Below, piece by piece: positions 42,929 to 54,909 of a stretch of 64,000 nucleotides of DNA. The stretch is from Emmonsiellopsis sp. PD_33 (taxonomy: Eukaryota; Ascomycota; Eurotiomycetes; Onygenales; Ajellomycetaceae), in contig JANTQF010000029.1 in NCBI GenBank assembly GCA_032988165.1, positions 142,653 to 206,652 of the forward strand. Reading direction: 5' to 3'. The position numbers and the translations under genes were made by a program. A model generated the notes under the pieces. The model did no database searches. It saw nothing but the letters and a program-made list of their open reading frames with translations, and was not told the DNA's origin. Position 1 is the stretch's first letter. Each line of letters starts with the position of its first letter.

Positions 42929-44792
42929 ATGGAAGGCTCTCCGGACCTCAATCCCGATGCGCCGCGCTCCAGCTTCCCCAAATCCCCGTCCGAATTCGAC
43001 GCTGACATTCGAGTCTCCTTCTCGAAGCTCGACAACAAGTATATTTTGGAAGCAGAGGATGGAACCGAGTATGAGTTTGATAATGCGCTGAAGAGATGGG
43101 TTCCTTTGGTAGGCTGTTCATGAGCTCTTGTGCCTTTTTGCCCCCTTCCCTTGCCTATTGATGGGCCCCGCTTCTGTCTGGAGTTGTGTTTTTGTACTTG
43201 GCCCTATGAGGTATACCCCCCCTTGGGTCGATGGCAGGCTTTGTCATAAGCAAGCCGCAAGCGGATAAAACGAAGAGACTGGAATGCGCGTTGAAGCACT
43301 CCTCCCCGCTTCATTTGCCGCATTCCTGGTTCTTCTGTTTTATTTGCTCCCGACATTAGTGTTGGGCAGGTGGTGAGGAATGAAACCCAAAGCAACCTAC
43401 ATTCCATTGGATGGAGGAACAGTTATTCTAACTGCTTGGCCTTGGTTTTTGGTCTATTTGGGGGAGTTACATAGGTGGACGATGCCCTCTTAGAACAACA
43501 AAGAGAGGCGTACAAAGTACATGGCGTGGACGAACATGAACCTGCCGATTTTAAACAGAGACAGCAACGGCTGAAGCGGAAGCAGTATGTTAATGGTGAA
43601 GAGGTTAGTGACACACCCCTAACTATGAATCAAGAAGCCACCGATTTACTGATGATATTGCTGGAACGACGATCAGGACAACAAGCAAGCCCAACCCCCT
43701 AAACCTAAGAAGGCGCGTGTGAATACTGCCGTCTACGTTACCTCTATCCCGCTCGATGCCACGATTGACGAAGTAAACGAGCTCTTCAGTAAATGCGGAG
43801 TGATTGCAGAGGAAATCGACCGTGGTCGCCCAAGGATAAAGATGTATACTGATGATGAAGGGAAATTCAAGGGGGACGCGTTAGTGGTTTATTTTCGACC
43901 CGAGTCTGTCAATCTTGCTATTCAGATGCTCGACGAATCGGACTTTAGGTTTGGTGAGACAGGGCCCCAGGGTAAAATGAAGGTCCAGGCGGCGGATTTC
44001 TCATTCAAATCGCAGAAGGAGGTACCGGTTAAGCAGAATATGAGTGAAAAGAGAAAGATTATGAGGAAGACCCAAAAGTTAAACAGGTTCGTGCTTTTCA
44101 GTCCGTTTGTGGGGGCCCGCTTCGTTTCGGGCAAAATTTCGGGGGGGTAATTTCCCTCCACGGGCAGTCTATTTAATGCTGACGTGACCGTAGTAAACTT
44201 GCGGATTGGGATGATGATGAGCCTGCTGCCGTTAACCCAAGAGAATCCCGATGGGATAAAGTGGTTATTCTCAAGCATATGTTTACGTTGCAAGAGCTTG
44301 AGGTAAGTGCTGGGTCCAACGCCGACAACGACAGATACACCATGCTTACTCCAGTCAATCTCCAATTAGGAGGACCCTGCTGCAATCCTCGATATCAAAG
44401 AAGATATCCGGCAAGAATGCTCGAAACTGGGGGAGGTTACCAATGTTGTGCTATATGACAAAGAGGAAGCTGGGGTGGCGAGTGTACGGTTTTCCAATGC
44501 AGAATTCGCAAATGCATGCGTCCAGGTCAGTACTCTAAAAACAAAACATATGGGAGACAATCTAATACAAACGCATATGCAGAAAATGGATGGCCGATTC
44601 TTTTCTGGGACCCGGGTAGAAGCGTACATTGCAGATGGCAGCGAGAGGTTCAAGAAATCCAACGCCAAAAAGGCAGCGGCACTAGAAGCGGTAGATGCGG
44701 ACGAGGGGTGGGAAGGCGACCATCCGAGCGACGAAGAGGCCAAGCGGCTGGATAAGTTCGGGTCATGGCTGGAGGGAGAAGCGAAAAGCTAA
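42929..44792 (+). CDS. Nuclear mRNA splicing factor, Cus2/TAT-SF1 family
   Basis: Six exons (42929-43108, 43475-43603, 43677-44086, 44194-44302, 44370-44525, 44583-44792) give 397 residues. The N-terminus contains ADIRVSFSKLDNKYILEAEDGTEYEFDNALKRWVPLV, the short element preceding the first RRM in this family. RRM1 begins NTAVYVTSIPLDATIDEVNELFSKCGVI, with TDDEGKFKGDALVVYF as its RNP1-like strand. A basic linker with KLADWDDDE follows. The second, U2AF-homology-type RRM spans RWDKVVILKHMFTLQELEEDP to YIADGSERF, with IKEDIRQECSKLGEVTNVVLYDKEEAGVASVRF. The acidic tail ends DEEAKRLDKFGSWLEGE. In yeast and human the family acts with U2 snRNP and SF3B1 during branch-site selection. The first intron is 366 nt, far longer than its neighbours. 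Nuclear. Confidence 0.92.
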
Positions 44793-45030
44793 CTAGCCAA
44801 ACACCGTGTTTATGTTCTGGAAATTTGCCTTGTGCTCTTGGGCTCCTCGCTGCGATTCTTGGCCTAGGTTACTATTGGACGGTGTAGGGGTTGGCAGCCT
44901 GTTCTGTATATGTATGATAAGTTGTATCGACACGCTGGTTATTCCTACAAGCATCATGTTGTTGTCCTGTATTACTATTTTGATATCTTTGTGGTTCGTG
45001 CCTGGAGAGTTCCATGGGGTGGTCCAGTGA
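44793..45030. other. Intergenic
   Basis: 3' region of the splicing-factor gene; no coding signal. Confidence 0.5.
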
Positions 45031-45170
45031 CTGCCGCGCTAGTCCTGATCCAGCCGCACTAGCGCTGTATCCGGCCTAGCGCGGCACGCAGCAGCGGCCC
45101 CTGCCCAGGTGGAAGCGGCGCTAGGCCCGATCGGGGGTGGACGCTAGCCCAGCGCGGGCTAGCGCGGCAG
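45031..45170. repeat. GC-rich palindromic insertion-like element
   Basis: A 140-bp, strongly GC- and CpG-rich block flanked by a perfect 12-bp inverted repeat: CTGCCGCGCTAG at 45031-45042 and CTAGCGCGGCAG at 45159-45170. The interior repeats the same word in both orientations (CCTAGCGCGGC, GGCGCTAGG, CGCTAGCCC, GGGCTAGCG). No target duplication is evident. It lies 156-295 bp upstream of the beta-tubulin ATG. It may be a very small MITE or a local structural element. Confidence 0.7.
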
Positions 45171-45325
45171 CACACAAACATCTCTCGCTGCACGCTTCCT
45201 TCTCCTCTTCTTCTCCTTTCTCACCGCCCATCCCAACCTCACCTCATCCTCGCTGCCCGTCCTCGCCGCCTCGCTGCCATCCTCCGCCCTCGTCTCCCCG
45301 TCGTCCCTCGCCTGCACATCCCACA
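45171..45325 (+). promoter_or_regulatory. Pyrimidine-rich leader of the beta-tubulin gene
   Basis: A nearly continuous C/T tract (about 45178-45300) precedes the ATG, a common feature of highly expressed fungal genes. No TATA box is obvious. Confidence 0.5.
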
Positions 45326-47372
45326 ATGCGTGAAATCGTACGTTGTTGACTCCTCCCCCCCTGGACGCGTCCCTCTGTTCCCGACATTGGGATGTTGTTC
45401 CTCGTCGTTCCCCACCGGCTCGTCTTGATGCCCAAGGCCGCCGGCTGCCACAGACGTCTACCCAAACCACCCTGTACCCGCAATTCGAATATGATTACGA
45501 GTTTGATGGCTAACGTGTTTGCTGTTGCTTTTGACTATACTTAGGTTCACCTCCAAACCGGCCAATGCGTATGTGCTCTCGATCCCTCCCCATGGGGCCT
45601 GATGTTTTGTTTTTGATATTGCTTGTTGTCTTGGGCTGGTGGTCTAACCTGGAGCTTGTTGTAGGGTAACCAAATTGGTGCTGCTTTCTGGTATGTTTAC
45701 TTCTCGTCTTCTTCGATATCCCGCTTCTGCCAATCGATTGTTGCTGGCTGTTTCGATTGTTTACATATTTTTGCTAACGATATTTTGAAACAGGCAAATC
45801 ATCTCTGGCGAGCATGGCCTCGACGGCTCCGGCTTGTAAGTGCAATCCGACGAATCTAATCTCGACGACACCAACCCCCTAACTCGATCGATAGCTACGC
45901 CGGTTCTTCTGATATCCAGCTGGAGCGCATGAACGTCTACTTCAATGAGGTAGGAGAATGTTCCCCAAAACCCTAGGGCAGTTGTCCATCTACTAATGGG
46001 CATATCCTTCGTAGGCTTCCGGAAAGAAATATGTTCCCCGTGCTGTCCTCGTCGATTTGGAACCTGGTACCATGGATGCCGTCCGTGCCGGCCCCTTCGG
46101 CCAACTCTTCCGTCCCGATAACTTCGTTTTCGGCCAGTCCGGTGCCGGAAACAACTGGGCCAAGGGCCATTACACCGAAGGTGCTGAGCTCGTCGACCAG
46201 GTTATCGATGTTGTCCGCCGCGAGGCTGAAGGGTGCGACTGCCTTCAGGGCTTCCAGATCACCCACTCCCTCGGTGGTGGAACTGGTGCCGGTATGGGTA
46301 CCTTGTTGATCTCTAAGATCCGCGAGGAGTTCCCCGACCGTATGATGGCTACCTTCTCCGTCGTTCCCTCCCCCAAGGTCTCTGACACCGTCGTTGAGCC
46401 TTACAATGCCACTCTCTCCGTCCACCAGCTCGTTGAGCACTCCGACGAGACCTTCTGTATCGATAACGAGGTATGGCATGCTTTCTGTTTACCGGTAATG
46501 GCAATTGGTTTACTAATGACGGTTAGGCTCTGTACGACATCTGTATGCGCACTCTCAAGCTCTCTGAGCCATCCTACGGTGACCTTAACCACCTCGTCTC
46601 CGCCGTCATGTCCGGTGTCACCACCTGTCTCCGTTTCCCCGGTCAGCTCAACTCCGATCTCCGCAAACTCGCCGTGAACATGGTTCCCTTCCCTCGTCTC
46701 CATTTCTTCATGGTTGGATTCGCTCCTCTTACTAGCCGCGGCGCCTACTCTTTCCGTGCTGTCACCGTCCCCGAATTGACCCAGCAGATGTACGACCCTA
46801 AGAACATGATGGCTGCCTCTGACTTCCGCAACGGCCGTTACCTTACCTGCTGTGCTATCTTGTAAGTTTTCATATCACGTTCATTCATCCTCCGTATCTT
46901 GATCTAACAATTATATAGCCGCGGTAAGGTTTCCATGAAGGAAGTCGAGGACCAGATGCGCAATGTCCAGAACAAGAACCACACCTACTTCGTTGAGTGG
47001 ATTCCCAACAACATCCAGACTGCCCTTTGCTCCATTCCCCCCCGCGGCCTCAAGATGTCCTCCACCTTCATTGGAAACTCCACCTCCATCCAGGAGCTGT
47101 TCAAGCGTGTCGGTGACCAGTTCACTGCTATGTTCCGTCGCAAGGCTTTCTTGCATTGGTACACTGGTGAGGGTATGGACGAGATGGAGTTCACTGAGGC
47201 TGAGAGCAACATGAACGATCTCGTCTCCGAATACCAGCAATACCAGGATGCCGGTATCTCTGAGGGAGAGGACGAATAGTAAGTTGCCATTCTTGCTCTA
47301 TCAATTCAACTCCATACTAACATTTATTTCTCAATTAGTGCCGAGGAGGAGGTCCTTGAGGGCGAGGAGTAA
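45326..47372 (+). CDS. Beta-tubulin
   Basis: Nine exons (45326-45337, 45545-45568, 45665-45690, 45794-45835, 45895-45949, 46015-46470, 46527-46861, 46919-47278, 47339-47372) give 447 residues. The protein forms the alpha/beta-tubulin dimer of microtubules. Seen: the MREI autoregulation tetrapeptide, VHLQTGQCGNQIGAAFW, DLEPGTMDAVRAGPFGQLFRPDNF, the GTP-binding GGGTGAGMGTLL, VEHSDETFCIDNEAL, RFPGQLNSDLRKLAVN, MAASDFRNGRYLTCCAIF, and the acidic tail ending EEEVLEGEE. His6, Phe167, Glu198 and Phe200 are the wild-type residues at the classic benzimidazole-resistance positions. The string of tiny 5' exons (12, 24, 26 and 42 nt) is the conserved arrangement of Eurotiomycete beta-tubulin genes. Codon usage is strongly C-biased, as expected for high expression. 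Confidence 0.98.
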
Positions 47373-48150
47373 AGGGAGGCAATACCAACGAAGCAACAGG
47401 CCTGGCCTACTTCTAATTAATCACTCTCTTTAAACCCGAAGATATCAAGCTGCTTTTGTGTTCTTTTTTGCTCTTCTGTTCTGTAGCGAAATCAATTTTA
47501 TACCACAATACGTTACACTACTACACTACATAGTTTAAAAAACTAGTTTGGACTGTTTGTGCGTTTACTCCTTTTGTTTTGCGTGAGTTAATTGAGAGAG
47601 TTGCAAACTTAGGCTTACATACCCTCTCCCCTTGTTGAAGCAAGAGTATTTAAACAATCAAATACAATAAGGAACTTCAAGTCAATATACTCTGTAAGGT
47701 AAGACACGGATAGACGTCTGCCCGTATCTAGTTAATAGTGACATACAGCCTGGGCACTGGGGGTTGGTTGGTTGGGTAACTAGGTACTTATTCACTTCTC
47801 CCATTAATAAGGGGGATGGGAGGAGGGTTGGTTGGTTATATTCATAAATTCATGATATAAATTTGGTAGATAGAGAGGAGAAGATGAAAGGAACACAAGA
47901 AAGGAACAGAACAGAACAGAACAGAAAAAAACAGGGGAAGAAAGAAATCACTTACCCTCCTTTACCTGCTGCTTGCTACTGCTAGTATTACTTGAATGGC
48001 TCGCCAACCCCCCCCCCCTTTCCCTTCCCCGGAACAATCGCGACAAAGCAGAAAAGAAAGAGAAAAGAAAAGAAAAGGAATAACAAACAACCTTTCCCAA
48101 CCCCAATCCATCAATCACCTCCTACCTATCCCATCCCATCCCAGCACCTA
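47373..48150. other. Convergent intergenic with simple repeats
   Basis: 3' regions of beta-tubulin and P5C dehydrogenase. It contains two GGTTGGTTGG clusters (about 47760-47840) and a pentanucleotide AGAAC-type run near 47905-47925. No coding signal. Confidence 0.5.
47903..47926 (+). repeat. AACAG pentanucleotide microsatellite
   Basis: Four to five tandem AACAG units in the convergent spacer. Confidence 0.7.
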
Positions 48151-50641
48151 CTATTCATTACTAACATACCCAACCCCCTCCACCCCGCCAAACTCCTCCT
48201 TCAAACTCCTCCCACTAACAAACCTCCCCACCAACCCCCTACTCCCCGCCTTATCATTCGTCCCACTCATCCTCGCGCCCCCAAACGGCTGCTGTCCCAC
48301 CACCGACCCCGTACACTTACAATTGATATAGAAATTGCCCGCGGCATGGCGCAGCGCGTCCTCCGCGTACGCGATCGCCGCGCGGTCCTGCGCGAACACT
48401 GCGCCGGTCAGTGCGTAGGGGCTTGTGCTGTCGATGAGGGCGCAGGTGGATTCGAAGGAGGTGGCGGAGGCGGTGTCGTCGTAGATGTGTACGGTGAGGA
48501 TGGGGCCGAAGAGTTCGGTGGCGAGTAAAGGGTGCGAGGCGGTTTTTGTGCTGTAGATTGTTGGCTGGATGAAGTAGCCTGTCTCATTGCTATAGGTGCC
48601 TCCGACGAGGAGTTCGAGGTCCCGGTCGTTGTTCGCGTTGTCGATTGCGGTGGAGAGTTTCTTGAATGCCGTCTCGTGGATGACTGGGCCGATGAAGTTT
48701 GTGAAGTCTTCTGGATCACCGATTTTCAGGGCCTTTGTTTCTTGGACAATCCGCTCGCGGAACGCGGGCCAGATGCTGGCGGGGACGTAGGCGCGGGAGC
48801 ATGCGCTGCATTTTTGTCCCTGGAATTCAAATGCTGCGCGCACGGTGTGGATTGCGGCGTTGCTGACGTCCGCGCTGCGGTGGAGGAGGTGGAAATTCTT
48901 CCCGCCCGTCTCGCCTACGATACGTGGGTAGGTTTTATATTTCCCCTCCGCGACGCCGGAGGCGATTTTGCCGTATAGTGAGCGAAACACGGCCGTGCTG
49001 CCTGTATAATGCAGAGCAGCAAACTGCGGGTGGTTGAGGACTGTGGTGGTGATTTGGTCGGCGTCGCCGGGGACGAATTGTATGACGCCCGGCGGTAGGC
49101 CGGATTCGGTGAGGATGCTGTGGATTAGATAGTTGGAGGCGATGGCATAGGGGGAAGGCTTCCAGAGGACCACGTTGCCCATGAGGGCGGGTGCGGTGGG
49201 GAGGTTGCCCCCGATGGCGGTGAAGTTGAAGGGGGAGACGGCGTATACGAAACCTTCTAGGGGGCGATATTCGAGGCGGCTTTTTGCAGAGTGGGAAGGG
49301 AGATGTTATCTTTCTCTTCTTGGAAGGAGGGAAGATATGCAAAGAGCTAGATGTGGTGATGTTTAAGTCAATGATGGGAGGAGGGAAACTTACTTCCATA
49401 CACCAGGAGCGTGATGAGTCGGTTGTTCCGCATACATCTCCGCCGCATAGCAGACATTAAACCTAGGATACCGTTGGTCAATCCAGAATAACAAAGCAAA
49501 TGCCAACCACCACATCCCCCAAAACTTAAGCCATCCCATATATAAAAAAGAAGGCAGAACCCTACCTCAAAAAATCACACAACTCCGCCGCAGCATCAAT
49601 CTCCGCCTGCCACGCATTCTTCCCCTGTCCCACCATAGTCGCCGCCATCAACTCATACCTATACTTGCTACTAATCAAATCCGCAGCCTTTAGGAAGATT
49701 GCCGCTCGGTCCGCGAATGGTAATGTCTCCCATGCGCGTTTCGCAGAGAGGGCGGAATCAATGGCCGCGGTGATTTCGTCCGGGCCGGCGGCGTGGTAGT
49801 GGGCGGCCGGGGTGGTTTTGTAGGAGGATGGGTCATGTTGGGTAAGGGTTGTTGGAGTGGTTAGCTGTAGGTGATGGTTAGTATTTTTTGTCCATTTCGT
49901 TTTCGGTGTGGGATTTGATTGATATGGGAGGAGGGGGTAGGGTAGTAATATGGCAAAATATCAGACGGAAAGGGAGTAAAAACAAGGAGAATCGTAGAAT
50001 TACCTGCTTCCCCCCAATAACAACAGGAATCTGCAACGGGGCATTCTTCTTGAACGCAGCAATGGCGCTGACGAGCTTCTTCCGCTCTGGAGAGCCTGGG
50101 GCGTAATTTTGCTATAATATGTTATCTCTTAGCCAAACCTCAATCAACATTTCCGACGCAGCTTCTGTGCCCCGCTTCCCCCTATTGTTTTCTAGCATAG
50201 GCTTCTGGAAACCCCCCCTTTTTTTTAAAAAAAAACACTCCGATCCGCACAAAAGCAGAAACTATCGAGACTAACAAACAAACTCCTAAAAGAAAAGAAA
50301 AAAGGAGAGAATAAACTCACAGTAACCTCATTCCTCACCGCGGGCGGTTTGAAACTAGCTAGCGTCGCCATTGTCCTGTTCCCTTTCCCTATATTCGTAG
50401 TATTTGTGTATCTCGTACTTCCCGTTCCGATTGCTCCTACTACCCTTTGTATACCAGATATTCCGTGAAGACGGCTGGTAGTAGAGATAGTATTGGTACA
50501 GACACCGCTAATACCGCGCTCTCTGCTCCCTCCTAAGCTGTTTCTTCTTGGAATAATCACAAACCCAAGGCTTTTCCCACGTACAAGTCGAAACGAAGCT
50601 CTAGATCTCAAGCTTGCTATGGCTGCAGTGGCGATTGGCAT
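48151..50641 (-). CDS. Delta-1-pyrroline-5-carboxylate dehydrogenase, mitochondrial
   Basis: Five exons in coding order (50641-50321, 50111-50004, 49864-49566, 49462-49394, 49279-48151) give 641 residues. The enzyme oxidises glutamate semialdehyde to glutamate in proline breakdown (prnC step). The first exon encodes an Arg/Ser-rich, acid-poor leader of about 90 residues, ending near GNRTMATLASFKPPAVRNEVT, that fits mitochondrial import. The ALDH body follows: NYAPGSPERKKL, PVVIGGKQLTT, NRLEYRPLEGFVYAVSPFNFTAIGGNL, MGNVVLWKPSPYA, the coenzyme loop ALHYTGSTAVFRSL, GETGGKNFHLL with the catalytic glutamate, FEFQGQKCSACSRAYVP with the catalytic cysteine, ELFGPILTVHIYDD, and GAVFAQDR. The tail is QQPFGGARMSGTNDKAGS. 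An internal ATG (MATLASF) would give a product of about 550 residues without most of the leader. Confidence 0.93.
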
Positions 50642-51452
50642 GTTAAGCAACAGAGAAAGGAAGGGAGAGAAAGGGAAAGGAAAGGAAACGAGGGGGGAGA
50701 AGAGAGATGAGGGGTAAATTGGCCAAACACGCGGTTAACTATTTCCCTTTGCAAGTAAACCCATTCCAAGCTTCCCATTGACCACCATGAGATGCTTGCT
50801 GTATGTCTCTTCGCCTGACATCACAACAAGGTTACAGGTGGATGAATACGGCTAGCTCCGGATATAAGCTTAATGCTCCGCGCTAGGCCTGTTCGGGGTA
50901 AAAGTGTGGGGTAAGTAGAAACCTTATTTCCTCGTGGATGGATCCGAATATTGAAGTTTGCTTTTGGTGCACAGGATTTACTATGTCCATTAGCTGCATC
51001 ATAAAACTGGTGGGGCCGATTGAACCCGTGGGTCTAGCTAGTTTGATAGATCGTGGGAAGATCATTTCGACTTTTCATAATTCATTCTCGCATTAGTAGA
51101 GAGGAGGGGGGGGAGTATATCGGTATCTATACATGAATTATTCTTGTCTCCTTCCTTTCTCCAGTAGGTGTTGATCGCCTATAATGTCAATGGATAGTTT
51201 TCTTGAGTCTTTCGAGGGTAGGAAGGAAGATACAGGGGGGAAACGAAACGGAAAGCAAAGGGAAAACTTTCAGGGTATCTGCGTGGTGCATTGCAAAAAT
51301 CATGGACAGTCAAACTTGAATAGACCGCCTTCTCCACCCGCCTCCAAACACCTGTGTATATGTGTATATAGCAAGATGTAACATAATATTCCGTACATTG
51401 CCGTACCGAAAAAAGAAAGGGAGGGGGGAGGGGGGCGAAATCAGAAATCAAA
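50642..51452. other. Intergenic, no gene seen
   Basis: Promoter side of P5C dehydrogenase and 3' side of the MpaB-like gene, with G/A-rich runs. No coding signal. Confidence 0.5.
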
Positions 51453-52925
51453 TCATTTGACAAAAAAAGGACATTGTCCCGTCCGCTCCTTCTTCAACCT
51501 CTCCTTGGTCTTATCCAACTGGTCCTGCCCCTTACCCACAAAGGCCTTTGGCCCAGCCTCCTTAATCAAGTATCCATTTGGTCCATGGTCGGGATCATCG
51601 CCGGGAATAGGCAGCCCGCGGGCCCAGGAAAACCAGGCCTTAAGACCCCATCGGTTCATGACGGTGGGCTTGACGTAGAATGGCGCCCCCTCCCATTCCA
51701 GGAAGAAATGTCGGTCATCTGGACTAGTTCCTGGAGTAATACGGTGGTAGCGGAGGAATTCGGGGCGGGGGAGTGTGAGGTATTTAAGCACGAATTTGCG
51801 GACGGAGAAGGCGCTGGATATGAAGGCGCTGACGAGGATGTTTGGTTTCTCATACCTGCAACATTGGTTGAAACTGGGTTAGCATGCGGCTTTATAGATA
51901 TAGTAGTGGACTAGAAAAGGGGTGTTTGAAGTGAGAGAGAAGACTAGAGAAGAAGACTAACATCATTGCGGCGCGTAGACGGTCATCCATCAGGTGAAGA
52001 ACTGCGTTTCGAGCGAACGGCCTCGCAATATACGGTATATCATACAAGAGGACCGCAACAGTCTGGTCGGCATTCTCCTTGTTGTAAGAATTTGGAACCA
52101 TATTCTCCGCTTCGTAGGCTTGGCTCCAAGTCCTAAGCTCCTGCCAAAACTGATACCCATCTTTAAACCCCGTATTGCACGATGGCAGCTTCTCGAAGCT
52201 AATTTGCATGGCATCACCTATGCTCTTCCAGAAGGTGCCAAGAGCGCATATCTCCATGTCAGTGATCTGGCGCCATTCATATTGGTTAATCCACCGGGCG
52301 GGCTCCACTGCGAATAGGCTGAGGGTGTAGAGCATGTCGTCATCTAGGATCTTTCCGGACATGCGGTAGCCCGAGTGTAGGTAGTTCATGCGGGCAATGG
52401 CCTCATGGGTACGGGCCGAAGACGGCGGGTTTCCCAAAAATTCGGCAATCAGCACGCCGGTATCTGCATACCGCTTCAGCGAGAATTCAGGCTTGGCGAA
52501 CTGGCCTGTCTTCACGAGCGTTTTTGAGATGGTAGGGATTCCATATGTCTGTTATGGGACCGGCGGAGATATCGCATTAGCGGGTAATGTTTTAAACCGA
52601 AAGGAACGTGTAAATAGTAGCTAGGTAGCATACATACCCTGAACAAAGCGAACTGAATAGCCTTGAGATAGGTGAACGGAAACTCCAACATGGCAACATC
52701 CATCAGGATATTCCAGGCCTCATCGTCGGTCATTTTGCTAAACGACTCCCTCGAGGTTATGTTGTACTTCTTGTGCAGCTTCTTGATTCTGCGATTGCGC
52801 AATATGGCCACTCCGAGCAGATAGGCCGCAGGGCCCAAAATGGGGACTGTGGCCCATGGCGTTGCAGCCTTCAGCAGCTTCTGCGCCACGGGGACGAGCG
52901 ACTGCAAGTCTATCACCGACGACAT
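51453..52925 (-). CDS. MpaB-like (DUF2236) membrane-bound oxygenase
   Basis: Three exons in coding order (52925-52638, 52548-51962, 51855-51453) give 425 residues. A single N-terminal helix (WATVPILGPAAYLLGVAIL) would anchor it to the ER membrane, followed by a basic RNRRIKKLHKKYN stretch on the cytosolic side. The DUF2236 core shows KRYADTGVLIAEFLG, THEAIARMNYLHSGYRMSGK with the expected metal or heme-region histidines, DDMLYTLSLFAVEPARWINQYEWRQIT, YIARPFARNAVLHLMDDRLRAAMMY, and LPRPEFLRYHRIT. Mycophenolic-acid MpaB' and bacterial latex-clearing proteins belong to this superfamily and oxidise alkene side chains. Here no secondary-metabolite cluster adjoins it, so a housekeeping or lipid-oxidation role is as likely. 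The length matches fungal members. Confidence 0.85.
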
Positions 52926-54909
52926 GGCGGCACGACTTGGTACAGTGGATGAAGAGGAGGCGAGGGGTGACGGGCAGCTGACTACATGCGAAGGCACCGT
53001 GACTGAGATGGCGAAGTTTGACAAAGGTTCGAATAAGATTGGAAATAGACGGGCGTATATGACCAACTCCGCATCCCCGGTTCGGAGTAGAGACTTGGTA
53101 TTTGCTTTTTTTGTCGTTTGCGGAGAAAGCCACGCAGCCGCGTTTTGGCCAGCAGCGGTTACACGGCGGGATATTTGAGAGATCCGTCCACGGCGGCGAC
53201 AGACGAGACCAGCAAGCTACACATCTCCTCCCTCGACCCGAGGAAGCTGATGCCTCAGACAGGGCAGAGCAGCCAGTGGTGTGGAGTTTCTCCGGTGCTG
53301 GTGTTAGCTTCCTCGGTTCTGTGGCCGCCAAGTGGAATCTGGGGCTGCGGGAGGGGATGTCCTTGAATATACACGCCTGGCTGATGGCAGCCAGACCGTC
53401 GGATTGGGACTGCTTTGGTGCTTCACATGCTGTTGTTGGCTGCTTGTTCTGTTAAACATTGGAGGCGGGGGCTTTCTTCCAGAAACCAACTCTCCTTGCG
53501 ATGTAAGCAACCATCTATCTGGTTTAACTGGTTAAACTAGTTATCTGATGTTTTTGTGCATCAGCATGTGAAATAGTGTGATCCGGATGGGAGCTATCCA
53601 TCTACAAGACTTCATCTATGAACTGTCTGATACTACTGAACTCCATCTCTCCGCGCGATTCGCCTCTGACCCTACAGAATTCTGGGGACAAAAAGGGGTG
53701 TGCCTCAGCTCAGGCCGTCTTCCATCCTCCCATTACATAATTGTACGAAGCCTAGTAAGTACGAAGCCCTTATGGTCTGCCATCATACGGAGGAAATAGA
53801 TCCAACCAACCGTCAATGACCATGAATCAGCCATAATAACGGTACACGCCTTGTCGCTGATGCTGGCCGGCGCAGAGGCCGTTTGGCGATCGGATAAACC
53901 AGCCAGCGCGCTTATGGGGATTTATTTACTCCGTAGGCGCGGACGGAACGTATAGACAGCAGGGTTCAAGGGGCAGGTTGGATTTTAACTGCTGGCTCGT
54001 CCTGGGTAACAGGTATATACTGGATTGAAAAAGAGAGATAATTGCTTTTTTTTTTAGGAGTTTCCAGAATTTCAATTCGCAATAGAGAAATTTGAAGGAA
54101 AAAAAGGGTCGGGAAAAAAAAAATTGTCTATCCTACGAGTACAGAGAGAGAAAGGGGAAGAAACAGAGAATGAGAAGGTGACGCAAAAAAAGGTGCTTAT
54201 ATACAAATTAAAATTCCCCTGTTGCGCCGACGGAAGAGAGAAAAGGAAAAGCCAGTAGCGAGGGTGGACCTAAACCAACAGTTGACCATGAAACAAGGAA
54301 CAGGAAGGTCGGTGTTTTTGAAAAGCGGGAAGGGGAAATTCTAGCAATTAAGAAAAAGAAAATGTAGATATTTACGATTAGAATGAAATACACAGCGCTA
54401 GGAAGGGAAACGCTACGAAGAAAAAGGGCGACAGAACTGTGATAACAGAGACAAAGAAAAAGCCACCGAGTGGAGAAAAGAACGTCAATGATGGCCTCAT
54501 GCGGGAAAGAGCACTTCTCCTTAGCGATGGAGGGGAGAGAGTGTGTGGATGAGACTGACGGAAAGGAGAAGGACTTCAGCAGAGTCAAAAATGTCTAAAG
54601 AGGGAGAAAGGGGAGAAACCACGAAACACGACGAGCAAAGTACAATGATAGGAGGGGGGGAAAGGTATTAAGGGCCGGTTGCAAAGGGACGCTTGCCTCA
54701 CGCAAGAAATAAACAGGGAAATACAGCGTCATCCCTCACGACAGGCGTACGAAAATATTGTGCAGCGATTTTTTGTTGAATTAAAAATTAATCGCTCGAC
54801 CAGCGTTAGACGCGATTAGAAAGTCCCAATTCCAGTCACAACCCAATGGCGGCGGAAATATATCGAAGCAGATTTATGATAGAGCGATGCAGTAGTCAGC
54901 ACTGGAGCA
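52926..54909. other. Long intergenic, no gene seen
   Basis: About 2 kb. The part up to 53100 is the promoter side of the MpaB-like gene; 54050-54800 is A-rich with poly-A and G/A tracts, probably the 3' region of the Ca2+-ATPase gene. Short frames on both strands have no family resemblance. Confidence 0.5.

Noticed and set aside
46401..47240. Minus-strand open frames across the beta-tubulin exons
   Set aside because: Antisense to strongly codon-biased tubulin exons; no independent coding evidence.
48532..48978. Plus-strand 148-codon frame at 48.5-49.0 kb
   Set aside because: Antisense shadow of the P5C dehydrogenase main exon.
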